A stretch of DNA of 64,000 nucleotides from Candidatus Poribacteria bacterium. Its GTDB lineage: Bacteria > Poribacteria > WGA-4E > WGA-3G. The notes below the pieces were generated by a model. That model ran no database searches, was not told where the DNA came from, and worked only from the letters and a program-made list of their open reading frames with translations. The position numbers were made by a program, and so were the translations under genes. Shown here piece after piece: positions 33,314-43,260 of this stretch. Location of the stretch: positions 26,143 to 90,142 of the forward strand of contig JAJEDN010000080.1 of assembly GCA_022821495.1 (NCBI GenBank), written 5' to 3'. Each line of letters starts with the position of its first letter. Positions within the stretch are counted from its first letter, which is position 1.

Positions 33314-35233
33314 ATGAAACTTTTTGTGCCGGGAAGAATTTGCCTGTTCGGAGAACATACCGATTGGGCAGCAAGGAACCGGCTATTAAACGCAGAACTC
33401 GAAAAGGGGTATACCTTAATAACCAGCACAAACCAAGGGGTATATGCTGAGGTTAAACCACATCCTACGCAGCTGATTTTGAATACAACGCTCAGTGATG
33501 GCACCCACCACGGGCCCTATAGCCTGCCTATGGAGAGGCGTGCGCTTCTCACTGAAGCTGAAAAAGGCGGATTTTTTAGTTATGCTGCTGGTGTCGCCTA
33601 TCAAATTTTAACCAACTACCGGGTCCAAGGACTGGAAATCGATAATTATCTCACCGATTTACCCGTTAAAAAAGGCTTATCTTCGAGTGCTGCCATCAGT
33701 GTTTTAGTCGCACGCGCCTTCAATCGGACTTATGATCTCAAGATGACAATACGCGGTGAAATGGAATATGCCTACCGTGGTGAGACGACAACACCTTCAC
33801 GCTGTGGACGGATGGACCAAGGGTGCGCATACCAACGTCCTATCCTCATGACATTTGATGGCGACAACGTTGATGTCCGAGAACTCAGTGTACCGAAAAA
33901 CATGTACCTCGTAATTGTCGACCTTGGTGCCGGTAAAGATACACGCCTGATATTGCAACAATTAAGTCACTGTTATCCGTTCGCTGAGAGCGAATTAGAG
34001 AAAAATGTACAGCATTACCTCGGTCCCCTAAGCGCGCAAATTACGCAAGAAGCATATCAAGCACTACGGGATGGAGACGCGGAATCCGTTGGTAAACTGA
34101 TGACCCGCGCACAGACAGCGTTCGATAAACACCTCATACCTGCCTGTCCATCGCAATTGACGGCACCTGTCCTCCACAAAGTCCTCAATTATGAACCCAT
34201 CCAACCCTATATCTGGGGTGGCAAAGGAGTAGGTTCCCAAGGCGATGGATCCGCACAGTTTATTGTTAAAGATGAAGAGAGCCAGGCACGCGTCATCGAG
34301 ATTATCGAACAGGATTTGGAGATGTCGTGTCTGAAACTGGTGATTGAAGCGGGCAGCCATGTCCGAAAAGCCGTCATCCCCGCTGCAGGGTTTGGGACTC
34401 GCCTATTCCCTGCTTCAAAAGCGATGAAGAAAGAGCTCTTCCCTGTGATTGACAGTTCTGGACAAGCGAAACCCGCAATTATGGCGATTGTTGAAGAGGC
34501 GATAGAGGCAGGTATTGAGGAGATTTGCCTTATTGTCCAACAAGGCGATATCGAACTTTTTGAATCGTTTTTCAAAACGCCACCCCCCATTGAACACTAT
34601 AACAAACTCAGTAAAGAGAACAAGACATATTGCGATTATCTACTGGAGCTAGGCAGCAAAGTGACCTTCGTCACACAGGATGTTCAAGAAGGTTTCGGGC
34701 ATGCTGTTTATTGTGCAAGGGAATGGGTTGGAAACGAACCTTTTTTATTGATGCTCGGTGACCATCTCTACGGTTCAAGTGAAGAAAGATGTTGTGCACG
34801 ACAAGTCGTGGAGGCTTATGAACAGGTAGGCCACAGCGTTGTCGGACTTAAAGAGACACCGATTGAGCAGTTATCAAACTTCGGCTGCGTCACGGGCGTA
34901 TGGAAAGAAGCGGACGCATTACTATCGGTGACGGAGTTTTACGAAAAGCCGGATCCTGAGTACGCAATGGAGCATTTGCATATAGATGGTATGGATGTGG
35001 ACCAGTTCTTGACAGTGTTCGGTATCTATGTCATTCAACCCCAGATTTTCGATTTTCTCGAACAGAACATCTCGCATAACCTACGCGAGCGCGGTGAATT
35101 CCAGCTCACTTCCTGTTTAGATGAATTGCGGAAAGCAGAAGGTTTTTCGGGGTATGTCGTCAAAGGACGACGCTATGACATCGGGCTTCCCGAGGAGTAT
35201 CGGCAAACGGTTATTGATTTCAGAAACGCTTAG
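33314..35233 (+). CDS. Fusion of GHMP sugar kinase and GalU-type nucleotidyltransferase
   Basis: 639 residues from an ATG with AGGAG six bases upstream. Residues 1-345 are a GHMP kinase: VPGRICLFGEHTDW (4-17, like the galactokinase signature), DLPVKKGLSSSAA (115-127) and the glycine-rich GGKGVGSQGDGS (302-313). Residues 351-639 are a UTP-glucose-1-phosphate uridylyltransferase type domain starting KAVIPAAGFGTRLFP with the base-binding ELFP and GDHLY motifs. A sugar-1-kinase fused to a pyrophosphorylase would turn a free sugar into an NDP-sugar in one protein, as in the bifunctional fucokinase/GDP-fucose pyrophosphorylase, although the domain order and pyrophosphorylase type differ. Sugar unknown. 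The divergence from galactokinase (kinase active-site Asp in RCGRMDQG) is otherwise normal. Confidence 0.85.
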   Translation: MKLFVPGRICLFGEHTDWAARNRLLNAELEKGYTLITSTNQGVYAEVKPHPTQLILNTTLSDGTHHGPYSLPMERRALLTEAEKGGFFSYAAGVAYQILTNYRVQGLEIDNYLTDLPVKKGLSSSAAISVLVARAFNRTYDLKMTIRGEMEYAYRGETTTPSRCGRMDQGCAYQRPILMTFDGDNVDVRELSVPKNMYLVIVDLGAGKDTRLILQQLSHCYPFAESELEKNVQHYLGPLSAQITQEAYQALRDGDAESVGKLMTRAQTAFDKHLIPACPSQLTAPVLHKVLNYEPIQPYIWGGKGVGSQGDGSAQFIVKDEESQARVIEIIEQDLEMSCLKLVIEAGSHVRKAVIPAAGFGTRLFPASKAMKKELFPVIDSSGQAKPAIMAIVEEAIEAGIEEICLIVQQGDIELFESFFKTPPPIEHYNKLSKENKTYCDYLLELGSKVTFVTQDVQEGFGHAVYCAREWVGNEPFLLMLGDHLYGSSEERCCARQVVEAYEQVGHSVVGLKETPIEQLSNFGCVTGVWKEADALLSVTEFYEKPDPEYAMEHLHIDGMDVDQFLTVFGIYVIQPQIFDFLEQNISHNLRERGEFQLTSCLDELRKAEGFSGYVVKGRRYDIGLPEEYRQTVIDFRNA

Positions 35234-35247
35234 CGTGCCGTATCTAC

Positions 35248-38200
35248 CTATGTATTCGTGCCACGCTTGATAACAACGATTGTCAGATCATCGTATTGCT
35301 CCGCTTCGCCGACAAAGTCCCGAGCATCATTAACGATGTGTTGGACAATCGCTTCTGCATCAAAATTATCAGGGATCCGTGAGACCGATTCTTTGAAACG
35401 CTCTGTCCCATACATCTCCTCTTCTGGATTGAGTGCCTCAATGAGACCATCTGTATGAAAGATCAACACATCGCCCTCAGTTAAATCGAAAGTCGTAGAT
35501 TCATATTCCACTCTTTTCATGCTTCCAAGCGGAAGGTCACCACTCTCAATTTCGATTATATCTGTCCCGCGTTTAAGAATCGGGTAGGGTTGTCCACCAT
35601 TAGCATAGTCAATCCGTTTTTCGGTTTCATCAAGAACAGCGAGGTTCAAAGCGATGAAACTCGGCCCGTACATCCGAGGTGCTAACCCTGTATTGAGATC
35701 GCTAAGAATAACAGCGGCTTCGGATTTGAAACGCGAGACTTCATATAACATCCCATTCGTCAACACAGCGTTCATCGCGCCTCTCAGCCCTTTTCCTGCA
35801 GCGTCGGCTACTGCAATAGCGGTATGTCCATTCGACACAGTCAGGTAATCATAGAAGTCACCCCCCACCTGTGTTGCAGGAACCGACATGCCTGCGACAT
35901 CAAACCCTTTCATATCAGGTGACTCCGTAGGCAGAAGTCCCATCTGAATATTCTGCGCTTCGCTCAGTTCAGCGCGGATGCGTTGTATCTCTGCTTCTTC
36001 CCGTTGTCGCACTTCATTACGCAGCTGCAACGTGTGTCGTCGGTTAACGACAAGGCGACCGATCAAGGCAAAAACGACGGTTATGAAAATAAGCGTCGGT
36101 AAGTATGTCCGCCAGCGCGTCCAAAGCGGCGGCGGGATACTAAAGTTCACTATTGCAGGTGGTTCGGTGTAGGACCAGTTTTTACGAAATGCCTTAATGA
36201 GGAAACTGTAGTTGCCGGCTTTGAGGCCAGTATAGCGAATGCGGAGCGTGCCTTTTTGGTTCTGAAACTCCTGTATAACATCGCTGCCCATAATCTGCTG
36301 ATCCACCAACCCAGGGATAGAAGAGGGGGTCCAACTGTCAGAAAGCGCATCAGAACTGGTAGCTAATAGCGAGAATTCCTCCGCCGAAAGTTGCGTCCAA
36401 GCCGGGGTATCCAGTCCAATTAACCTAAACTCATAGGAGAGCCCTTCTCGCAGGGAACTAATTCCTCGGACATCGAAAGTTTTGGCTCCGCTTGCGGGTA
36501 ACACCAAAGTAGATGAGAAATCGGTGTAAGATTTATCAGCTTCCAAGGCGATAATTCGACACTCTGGCAGTCCACCGCGCGCCGGTGTATACTGTGTAAC
36601 ACCCGCTTCAGTCGCAAACCAGATGTCTTTATCAGAAGATTCAAGAATCTTTGAGATATTGTTGTGCGCCCAACCGTTTTTTGTCGTTCGATTGTGGAAA
36701 GTCTCACCATCATATCGAACGGTACCGCCACCTCTTGTTGCGAACCATATATTTCCGCGGCTATCCTCTATCACGTCCCGTACATTATCTACAAGAAACC
36801 CATCTTCTTTTGTTGTGTAAGTTGTCAGGTTCTTCCCATCATAGCGGACTGCCCCACGGGACGTTGCCAACCAGAGAATTCCGTCCTGAGAAGTCACGGA
36901 CGCGTTTACGGGTGCGAGTTTATTAATAGCCTGAACTTCGCCTAACCTCGTGCCGTGATAGGTTTTCAGAGCATCCGAAAAGAGAAAAGTGATTTCGTCA
37001 CTCTTTTGTGTTGGGTGCTGCCATACTGCCAGCGGCGCGGATGTAGGTTCGCCATCAAGTAGAACCGGTCTACCCGTTTCGCTGTTGCTCCAGTAGATCA
37101 ATCTCCCCGTCACCGCATTGAAAAACCATTTGCTCTCTTGTGGCGTTTTGAGTCGTGTTGTCGCTTTCAGGTCAAGCACATCGGGTTTAATAGATCGAGT
37201 TGTAGCGGTTACGAGATCAATGTTTTTTGGATAGCGTTCTACCTTTCCGTTCTCAAAATGCACCCATAACCTATCGTCAGAATCTCTGTATAAGTCAGTG
37301 ATGACAGCGGTTCCCGGCTCAATTGCGAGAACTGAAGTATCTGACTGCCTTTCGGAGGTCGTTTGGAATAGAATTCTTTGGAAACCGCTGTCGGTAAGCC
37401 ATAATAACCCTGTGGCATCTGCTTTGAAAAGATGCCCACCAAATGCCATCCATACGTGTTCTCCCTCCGTAACGAGGACATCCGTATTGCTATCTGACCG
37501 CTCGCCACCAGGACCGATTTTTGTTCGGATAGCGATAGAAATTTGATGCCCGTAATTGCCGTTTGCATAGCGGAAGAACGTATATCGTGTGGCATTACCT
37601 TGCGGTCTCGGCTCGTTTACAAACCAGATGTCTCTACCGACTTCAAATATTTTCGAGATTTCAGCCTGTGGTCGTCGTCTATCTCGTCTCACTGTGCCGA
37701 GCCTTAATGACGCTGTGGTACTTTCACCCGTTTCCGTATCATAACGTGCAACACCCCCTGAAACGCTGAACCAAAGATAACCCCGGCTATCCTCATACAT
37801 TGTCCGAATCCTACTGGTACCAAGTCCAGCATGCGTAATAACCGCGGGGGTCGGTTCAAATACTGTCACACCGTTATTGTGTCCGAACCACAACTTACCA
37901 TCAACTGCTTCAAAAATTGTACGAACCTCATCGTTTCCAAGTCTACTATTCGCGTTACTATACGAAGTCGGCTCCAGTTCAGAATTATATTGCTCAACCC
38001 CGCCGCGTTCACTAATGAACCATAGATTTCTCGATTTGTCCTCAATCTCAAGAAATCCTGACGCGCCTCTAAGCCTCCGTAACCGGGAGCCATCCCATCG
38101 TCTTGTAGAACGCCCATCGCTAAACCAAAGACGTTTTTCCGTATCAACCTGAATAGATACGCGTTTTCTGACGGGATCCTCTCTCGGCGATCTGCTTGGC

Positions 38201-39141
38201 ATGGATCCACCAAAGGTCCAAGTTGGGAAGATCTGTTCAAAGTCTTTTCCGTCAAATTGCAGGAGGAGATTATCGCCACCAAACCAGAGGTTGCCGGAAG
38301 CATCTTCGGCTATCCCTTCAATTGGACTGACAGCGTTCAAATCAGAGATATTGAAACGCGTGAACCCAGCATTCGGATGAATACGTGGTGCTCCGTCATC
38401 TGTTTCATCACTCGCGCCGTCATTACCACGGAGTTCCGAGCGAACCCAAGGGTTTTCCCGGAAACTCAGGATTACGCCGGTCCGCTCTTCCGCTTCACCT
38501 TCACTGCCGCCGAGCCAGAGTGTCCCATCCGAGCTTTGAAAAATAACGTTTATTGTTAAGCCCGTCGCGCGGATTAGATCTTCACCTATAATTTCGTGTG
38601 GATGCGCCTGTGGCAGTTTTTGGACCCCTGGCGTAACGTATTTCGTTAGCACATAATTTTCACCAATCCAAATATCGCCCGACTGATCAACAATAAGTGA
38701 ATTTCCCATAGCAACGAAACTGATTTCATTGCCATCAAACCGGCTAATCCGACCCGATCTTTCTGAATAATCCCTTGAAAGGAACCAGATATGTCCCCAT
38801 TTATCCTCAACGATTTGCTGCGTTTGTCCGAGCAATGCTCCCGCTTCAACCCCTTCATAGCCCTCCAGGGAGCCAACGTAAGGTTTAAAAGTATTGTCAT
38901 GAAATTGGCTCACGCCACCGCGATCAGAACCGAACCAAAGTACACCTTTGCTATCTTGGAAAATAACAGGGACAATCGGTCCAACCAATCCATCCGCAAC
39001 GGTATACGTTTGAATCTGATTAGCCTTGGCATCGACACAGCCAAAAATCGCAGCAACGGTTATACCAACGACAAAAAGAGAGTTTTTAACCGTAGTTTGC
39101 AGGTTTCTGAAACTTGCGAAACAAAAGTGGGTATCTACCAT
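35248..39141 (-). CDS. Two-component-regulator-type propeller receptor with SpoIIE/RsbU phosphatase output
   Basis: 1297 residues. A signal-anchor near residues 20-38 is followed by two Reg_prop beta-propellers (repeats such as GVLWFGSDRGGVSQF and GNIWFATRGGGTVRY), a Y_Y_Y domain, a transmembrane helix at about 1013-1033, a short coiled coil and a PP2C/SpoIIE domain (about 1070-1292) with metal-binding Asp1095 (GGDFYD), Asp1113 (VADAAGKG), Asp1231 (HTDG) and Asp1284-1285. It has the sensor of hybrid two-component regulators but a serine phosphatase instead of a kinase. It would sense an external ligand and dephosphorylate an anti-sigma antagonist. No anti-sigma gene is adjacent. Confidence 0.87.
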   Translation of the reverse strand: MVDTHFCFASFRNLQTTVKNSLFVVGITVAAIFGCVDAKANQIQTYTVADGLVGPIVPVIFQDSKGVLWFGSDRGGVSQFHDNTFKPYVGSLEGYEGVEAGALLGQTQQIVEDKWGHIWFLSRDYSERSGRISRFDGNEISFVAMGNSLIVDQSGDIWIGENYVLTKYVTPGVQKLPQAHPHEIIGEDLIRATGLTINVIFQSSDGTLWLGGSEGEAEERTGVILSFRENPWVRSELRGNDGASDETDDGAPRIHPNAGFTRFNISDLNAVSPIEGIAEDASGNLWFGGDNLLLQFDGKDFEQIFPTWTFGGSMPSRSPREDPVRKRVSIQVDTEKRLWFSDGRSTRRWDGSRLRRLRGASGFLEIEDKSRNLWFISERGGVEQYNSELEPTSYSNANSRLGNDEVRTIFEAVDGKLWFGHNNGVTVFEPTPAVITHAGLGTSRIRTMYEDSRGYLWFSVSGGVARYDTETGESTTASLRLGTVRRDRRRPQAEISKIFEVGRDIWFVNEPRPQGNATRYTFFRYANGNYGHQISIAIRTKIGPGGERSDSNTDVLVTEGEHVWMAFGGHLFKADATGLLWLTDSGFQRILFQTTSERQSDTSVLAIEPGTAVITDLYRDSDDRLWVHFENGKVERYPKNIDLVTATTRSIKPDVLDLKATTRLKTPQESKWFFNAVTGRLIYWSNSETGRPVLLDGEPTSAPLAVWQHPTQKSDEITFLFSDALKTYHGTRLGEVQAINKLAPVNASVTSQDGILWLATSRGAVRYDGKNLTTYTTKEDGFLVDNVRDVIEDSRGNIWFATRGGGTVRYDGETFHNRTTKNGWAHNNISKILESSDKDIWFATEAGVTQYTPARGGLPECRIIALEADKSYTDFSSTLVLPASGAKTFDVRGISSLREGLSYEFRLIGLDTPAWTQLSAEEFSLLATSSDALSDSWTPSSIPGLVDQQIMGSDVIQEFQNQKGTLRIRYTGLKAGNYSFLIKAFRKNWSYTEPPAIVNFSIPPPLWTRWRTYLPTLIFITVVFALIGRLVVNRRHTLQLRNEVRQREEAEIQRIRAELSEAQNIQMGLLPTESPDMKGFDVAGMSVPATQVGGDFYDYLTVSNGHTAIAVADAAGKGLRGAMNAVLTNGMLYEVSRFKSEAAVILSDLNTGLAPRMYGPSFIALNLAVLDETEKRIDYANGGQPYPILKRGTDIIEIESGDLPLGSMKRVEYESTTFDLTEGDVLIFHTDGLIEALNPEEEMYGTERFKESVSRIPDNFDAEAIVQHIVNDARDFVGEAEQYDDLTIVVIKRGTNT

Positions 39142-39188
39142 AATTTTTTACCGACGAGAGCCGTTTCGTTAAGAAACTGAATTAATGA

Positions 39189-40364
39189 TTAATGGGCGAA
39201 ATCGCGAATGCGTGAAAGTGCTTCACTGATAACTTCATCTGGATACGTCAGAGAGATTCGGCAATAGCCCTCACTCCATTGCCCATATCCAAGTCCGGGT
39301 GTTACCACAACGCCGACCTCCTCAAGCAGTGCTGTTGCAAACGCGCCACTTGAGCCGTTGAAACGGGGGGGAACAGGTGCCCAGATGTACATGGTTGCCT
39401 TCGGTCTCTCAATTTCCCATCCGCCATCTGTGAGTGCGTCTACTACCATATCTCTGCGTTTTTGATAGACTTTGTTTATCGCTGGCGTGACTTCGTGAGC
39501 GATTGAGAGTGCTTTCGCACCTGCGAACTGAAGTGCGCGGAGCGAACCGTTATCTATGTTGTTTTTAACAGTCTTAACTGCCTCAACAGCGGTTGGGTTA
39601 CCAACAACAAACCCCAATCGCCATCCTGTCATATTAAACGCTTTACTCAATGAAAAGAATTCAACGGCTACTTCGGCGGCACCGTCTACCTGTAAAATAC
39701 TTGGTGAACGATATCCGTCGTAGGTGTTTTCACTATAGGCGTTATCGTGCGCGATGAGAATGCCATTTTGCCGCCCAAATTCCACAGCACGTGCAAAGAA
39801 ATCGAGGTCAGCCGTCGCGGTTGTCGGGTTGTTTGGATAGTTAATCCACAGCACTTTGGCGAGCCGTTTTATCTCGTCGGGGATAGCGTCAAAGTCAACA
39901 TAAAAATCGTTCTCTCGCAGAAGCGGTGCGTAGTAAGTCGTCGCGCTCGCGAAAACGTGCCCGATATTATAAGTAGGATAGCCAGGGCTGGCTGCAATGC
40001 CTATGTCGCCGGGATTGAGAATACCGAGTGCTAATTTAACAATGGCATCTTTGCTGCCGAGCGTGGTAGCGACTTGATCGTCGGATAGCGTGACACCGTA
40101 GCGATGCTGGTAAAAGTTGAGAACCGCCTGTGGGAACGCCTCAACCGGAATATCGCATCCGTAGCGGTGTCGGTCTGGGTCTTCTGGGTTCTGGATCGCT
40201 TGTACCAGCGTCTCAACTACCGGATCTGGTGTTGGAATATCGGGATCACCAATGCCGAGGCTTATGACATCAACACCTCGTGCTTTCGCCGCTTGTATCT
40301 TTTGGCGTAAATCCACAAAAAGATAGGGTGGAAGTTTCTGTAACCGTTCTGCGAGTGTAACCAA
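39189..40364 (-). CDS. dapL: LL-diaminopimelate aminotransferase (DapL-like)
   Basis: 391 residues. The start is a TTG with AAGGAG six bases upstream. Fold type I aminotransferase with pyridoxal lysine K241 in SLSKAFNMTGWR, plus NYPNNPT and DNAYSENTYDGY. In the one-step lysine pathway DapL turns tetrahydrodipicolinate into LL-diaminopimelate. Two dapB genes lie upstream on the same strand, which supports the DapL reading over a generic aspartate or alanine aminotransferase. It follows phyH by 15 bases. Confidence 0.83.
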   Translation of the reverse strand: MVTLAERLQKLPPYLFVDLRQKIQAAKARGVDVISLGIGDPDIPTPDPVVETLVQAIQNPEDPDRHRYGCDIPVEAFPQAVLNFYQHRYGVTLSDDQVATTLGSKDAIVKLALGILNPGDIGIAASPGYPTYNIGHVFASATTYYAPLLRENDFYVDFDAIPDEIKRLAKVLWINYPNNPTTATADLDFFARAVEFGRQNGILIAHDNAYSENTYDGYRSPSILQVDGAAEVAVEFFSLSKAFNMTGWRLGFVVGNPTAVEAVKTVKNNIDNGSLRALQFAGAKALSIAHEVTPAINKVYQKRRDMVVDALTDGGWEIERPKATMYIWAPVPPRFNGSSGAFATALLEEVGVVVTPGLGYGQWSEGYCRISLTYPDEVISEALSRIRDFAH

Positions 40365-40379
40365 AATTTTCTCCTTTGT

Positions 40380-41123
40380 TTACTTTAAATGAAGGATTGC
40401 CTGTTGCGTTTCACTGAGGCTCTCCATAACATTTGGACTAAAATGCAAACCTTGGCCGCCCCAATCCGGCATGTAGCCGATACTATAACAATAATAGAGC
40501 GTCCGCCGCGGTCTACCGGAAACATTGATGACAGAGCCGTGCGTCAACGCCTCCGTGAAGATGATAGCATCCCCCGCTTTCGCCGGAATCGGGGTTAGCA
40601 CAGGATTCTCATCGGGATGACCGCCCCAAGGTTTTGGAAAATTGCTCTTATGCGCGCCCGGTATAACCGCGAAACACCCGTCTTCAACATCACAATCTAA
40701 CATTGGGAAAACAGCCTTAGTTAATGTTGATACCATCTCCCCATTTTTACAGTGATACTGACATTTCGGGATAATCGGCGTGCCGTGCATGTGTAACCCG
40801 GTATAACCGCCGCCCCATCGGTAAATCGTATACGTATGATTAAGTCGATAGGGGCCACCGGTTACGCCTTGAATCACGTCCAACACTTCTGGAATATCAA
40901 TCAGCGTGTTGAAGGTGCTGTCTGCCTCCATAATATTGGAGATATAGAGTTCCTTCTCCGTCCGTTCTGTCCCAAGACACAGCGGCGATGGATAGTCCTC
41001 AGGCGGCATATTTTCATACGCATCTAACACGGTGTTGCATGCGTCAACCACTGCTTGTGGAATAACACCCTTCAGCACGATAAAACCTTGCAAGTCGAAT
41101 AGATATTTTTGTTCGTCTGTCAT
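40380..41123 (-). CDS. Phytanoyl-CoA dioxygenase (PhyH) family protein
   Basis: 247 residues. The double-stranded beta-helix iron site appears as HMHG (His111, then His113 in place of the usual Asp) and a distal His195 in LTHGS, with Arg204-207 to bind 2-oxoglutarate. GDAIIFTEALTHGS is the classic strand. The change of HXD to HXH may alter iron binding or allow a halogenase-like or inactive site. Members hydroxylate small molecules. It lies in the dap cluster, but a link with lysine synthesis is not implied. Confidence 0.82.
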   Translation of the reverse strand: MTDEQKYLFDLQGFIVLKGVIPQAVVDACNTVLDAYENMPPEDYPSPLCLGTERTEKELYISNIMEADSTFNTLIDIPEVLDVIQGVTGGPYRLNHTYTIYRWGGGYTGLHMHGTPIIPKCQYHCKNGEMVSTLTKAVFPMLDCDVEDGCFAVIPGAHKSNFPKPWGGHPDENPVLTPIPAKAGDAIIFTEALTHGSVINVSGRPRRTLYYCYSIGYMPDWGGQGLHFSPNVMESLSETQQAILHLK

Positions 41124-41189
41124 TTTCTAACTATAGACCTCCGAGCTGCCCGCCACTATGTTTCGGGCAGGTTTTTGGTGCAGTTCAGA

Positions 41190-43205
41190 TTACGGGACGG
41201 CTTCATATTTGAGAATTGTCCCGTTTTGACCAACCACCCATCCGCTGTTTGTGCTACTTACGTAAATAGATTTCAGATCTGTTCGGGTATCCGTACGTTG
41301 CGGTCGCCAATTTTGACCACCGTCTTTTGTGTGCAGAACACGCCCCTCTTTTCCAACAATCCAACCTTCCGTTGCTGAGATAAAAAACACATCGTCAAGG
41401 AAATTCGCGGTATGACTCTCTTGGCGTTGCCATGTTTTGCCGCCATCCGCCGTCCGCAGAATTAACCCATCCCTCCCCAAGCTGCGTAAATCCAATCCGA
41501 CGATCCATCCAATTTCCGGTGAGACGAAGGTAACAGCATCAAAGAAAAAAAACGGGTGCCGTTCACCCATAGATGCCAACCGCCAATTAGTGCCGCCGTC
41601 AGCTGTGGAAAGGACTGTCCCGTTCATCCCAACTGCCCAACCGCGCCGTTTGGAGGTAAAGTGGACATCAAAAAGATTCCAAGCCGTTCCACTCTTTTGA
41701 CGCTTCCACGTCTGTCCGCCATTATCCGTATGGATGATCTCGCCGCCGCTCCCAACACACCATCCAGTATTTTCGTCCACAAAGAACACACTGAGCAAAT
41801 CCTGCTGTGTCTCAGAAGCTTGACGTTCCCAGACCGCCCCACCGTTTGTGGTATGCAAAACGACACCGGCTTCCGCAACTGCCCACCCTTTTTGTGCGGA
41901 TACAAAATGCGTTGCGCCGAAACACTCCGTCGTGCGGCTATCCTGCGCGTTCCACACGGTACCGCCATCTTCAGTTCGGAGGATAGATCCGCGATCTCCG
42001 ACGACGTACCCTTCTTCCGCTGAAATAGCGCAGACACCGACTAAGAGATGACTCGGACTCGATTGTGATTCCCACGTTACACCGCCATTTCGGGTATGGA
42101 GAATCGTGCCGTTCTCACCGACGACCCAACCGAGTTGTTTGGAAACGAAATCAACACCTAACAGGACGGCATCGGCACTGTTGTGAAAGCGCGGTCCGCC
42201 GCGTTGATGCTTCCATTTCCCTTTTCCCCCGGACGAAGTATGGAGGATCACGCCTAAGTCGCCGACGATCCAACCGTTTTGTGCGTCCGTAAACTCGATG
42301 TCATAAAGCGTAAATGTGTGCAACGGCTCTTTGCCGAGATACTCCGGTTGCCCATAACTTGTCTTATGGCGTTGGTTGCTGCCGTCTGTGACGAATTGCC
42401 ATGTTTCACCACCGTCAGTTGTCGCGAAGGCACTCCGGCGATCCCCTACAACCCATCCGGTTTTGTCATCTATGAAGTAGAGGTCGAACAGGGCGGCTTC
42501 TGTCGAAAATTGTTCTTCCCAAGTATCCCCGCCATCGGTTGTTCGATAAATATAACCCGCATTTCCCGCGCCCGTTGATGACGGCGTATTATAGGTGATG
42601 ATCCACCCCTTATTTTTATCTACAAAGTGGATCCCTTTCAGAGCCTTATCGTCGAATACGGTTCCGTCAACTTTGGTAAATGTCAGTCCGCGGTCGGTTG
42701 TCTTGAGCAATGTCCCCCAATCTCCAACGATCCAGCCCACGGTTTTCGCAATAAATAAATCGTTAAGATTATGCTGCGTGTCCGTTTTGATCGGCTGCCA
42801 CGTTTTTCCACCATCGGCAGTGTGAATTAACACGCCTTCCTCGCCGATGCACCAACCTTCTAACGGCGATCGGAAATAGACTTTTCGTAGCGGTTTGCCG
42901 AAAACGCCGCTGTTCTGTCGGTGCCACGTATTGCCGCCATTGTCCGTGCGAATAATGAGGCTCTCTCCCTCTTCTCCAGAGTCAAGACCGGGGGTTACAT
43001 CAACCACATTACCGACTGCCCACCCTTGTGTTTCAGAAACAAAATGCACGTCGTATAGGTGCGAACTCCAATCGCCTTCCATGACGGTCTTCCACTCGTA
43101 ACGTAGTGGTTTCTTTGATGTTGTCCCTTCACAGCCGACTGCAAATAAGATCGCGATGTATACAACAGTAAATACGTAGCCTACTTGTGGCATACAAGGA
43201 AACAT
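41190..43205 (-). CDS. YCF48/BNR-repeat lipoprotein
   Basis: About 671 residues from the ATG at 43205; another ATG at 43193 is possible. The product begins with a hydrophobic leader and the lipobox FAVGC (about residue 25), so it is a candidate lipoprotein. The mature part is a run of about a dozen repeats such as GWVVGENGTILHTRNGGVTWESQ, the YCF48 (photosystem II assembly factor) and Vps10-type propeller pattern. In non-photosynthetic bacteria these are secreted scaffolds of unknown partner. It follows dapB. Confidence 0.78.
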   Translation of the reverse strand: MFPCMPQVGYVFTVVYIAILFAVGCEGTTSKKPLRYEWKTVMEGDWSSHLYDVHFVSETQGWAVGNVVDVTPGLDSGEEGESLIIRTDNGGNTWHRQNSGVFGKPLRKVYFRSPLEGWCIGEEGVLIHTADGGKTWQPIKTDTQHNLNDLFIAKTVGWIVGDWGTLLKTTDRGLTFTKVDGTVFDDKALKGIHFVDKNKGWIITYNTPSSTGAGNAGYIYRTTDGGDTWEEQFSTEAALFDLYFIDDKTGWVVGDRRSAFATTDGGETWQFVTDGSNQRHKTSYGQPEYLGKEPLHTFTLYDIEFTDAQNGWIVGDLGVILHTSSGGKGKWKHQRGGPRFHNSADAVLLGVDFVSKQLGWVVGENGTILHTRNGGVTWESQSSPSHLLVGVCAISAEEGYVVGDRGSILRTEDGGTVWNAQDSRTTECFGATHFVSAQKGWAVAEAGVVLHTTNGGAVWERQASETQQDLLSVFFVDENTGWCVGSGGEIIHTDNGGQTWKRQKSGTAWNLFDVHFTSKRRGWAVGMNGTVLSTADGGTNWRLASMGERHPFFFFDAVTFVSPEIGWIVGLDLRSLGRDGLILRTADGGKTWQRQESHTANFLDDVFFISATEGWIVGKEGRVLHTKDGGQNWRPQRTDTRTDLKSIYVSSTNSGWVVGQNGTILKYEAVP

Positions 43206-43260
43206 CCGTCCCGAAGGAGAAAAAATGAAAATGTAAGCATTTTCATTATTTCGCTTCCGC

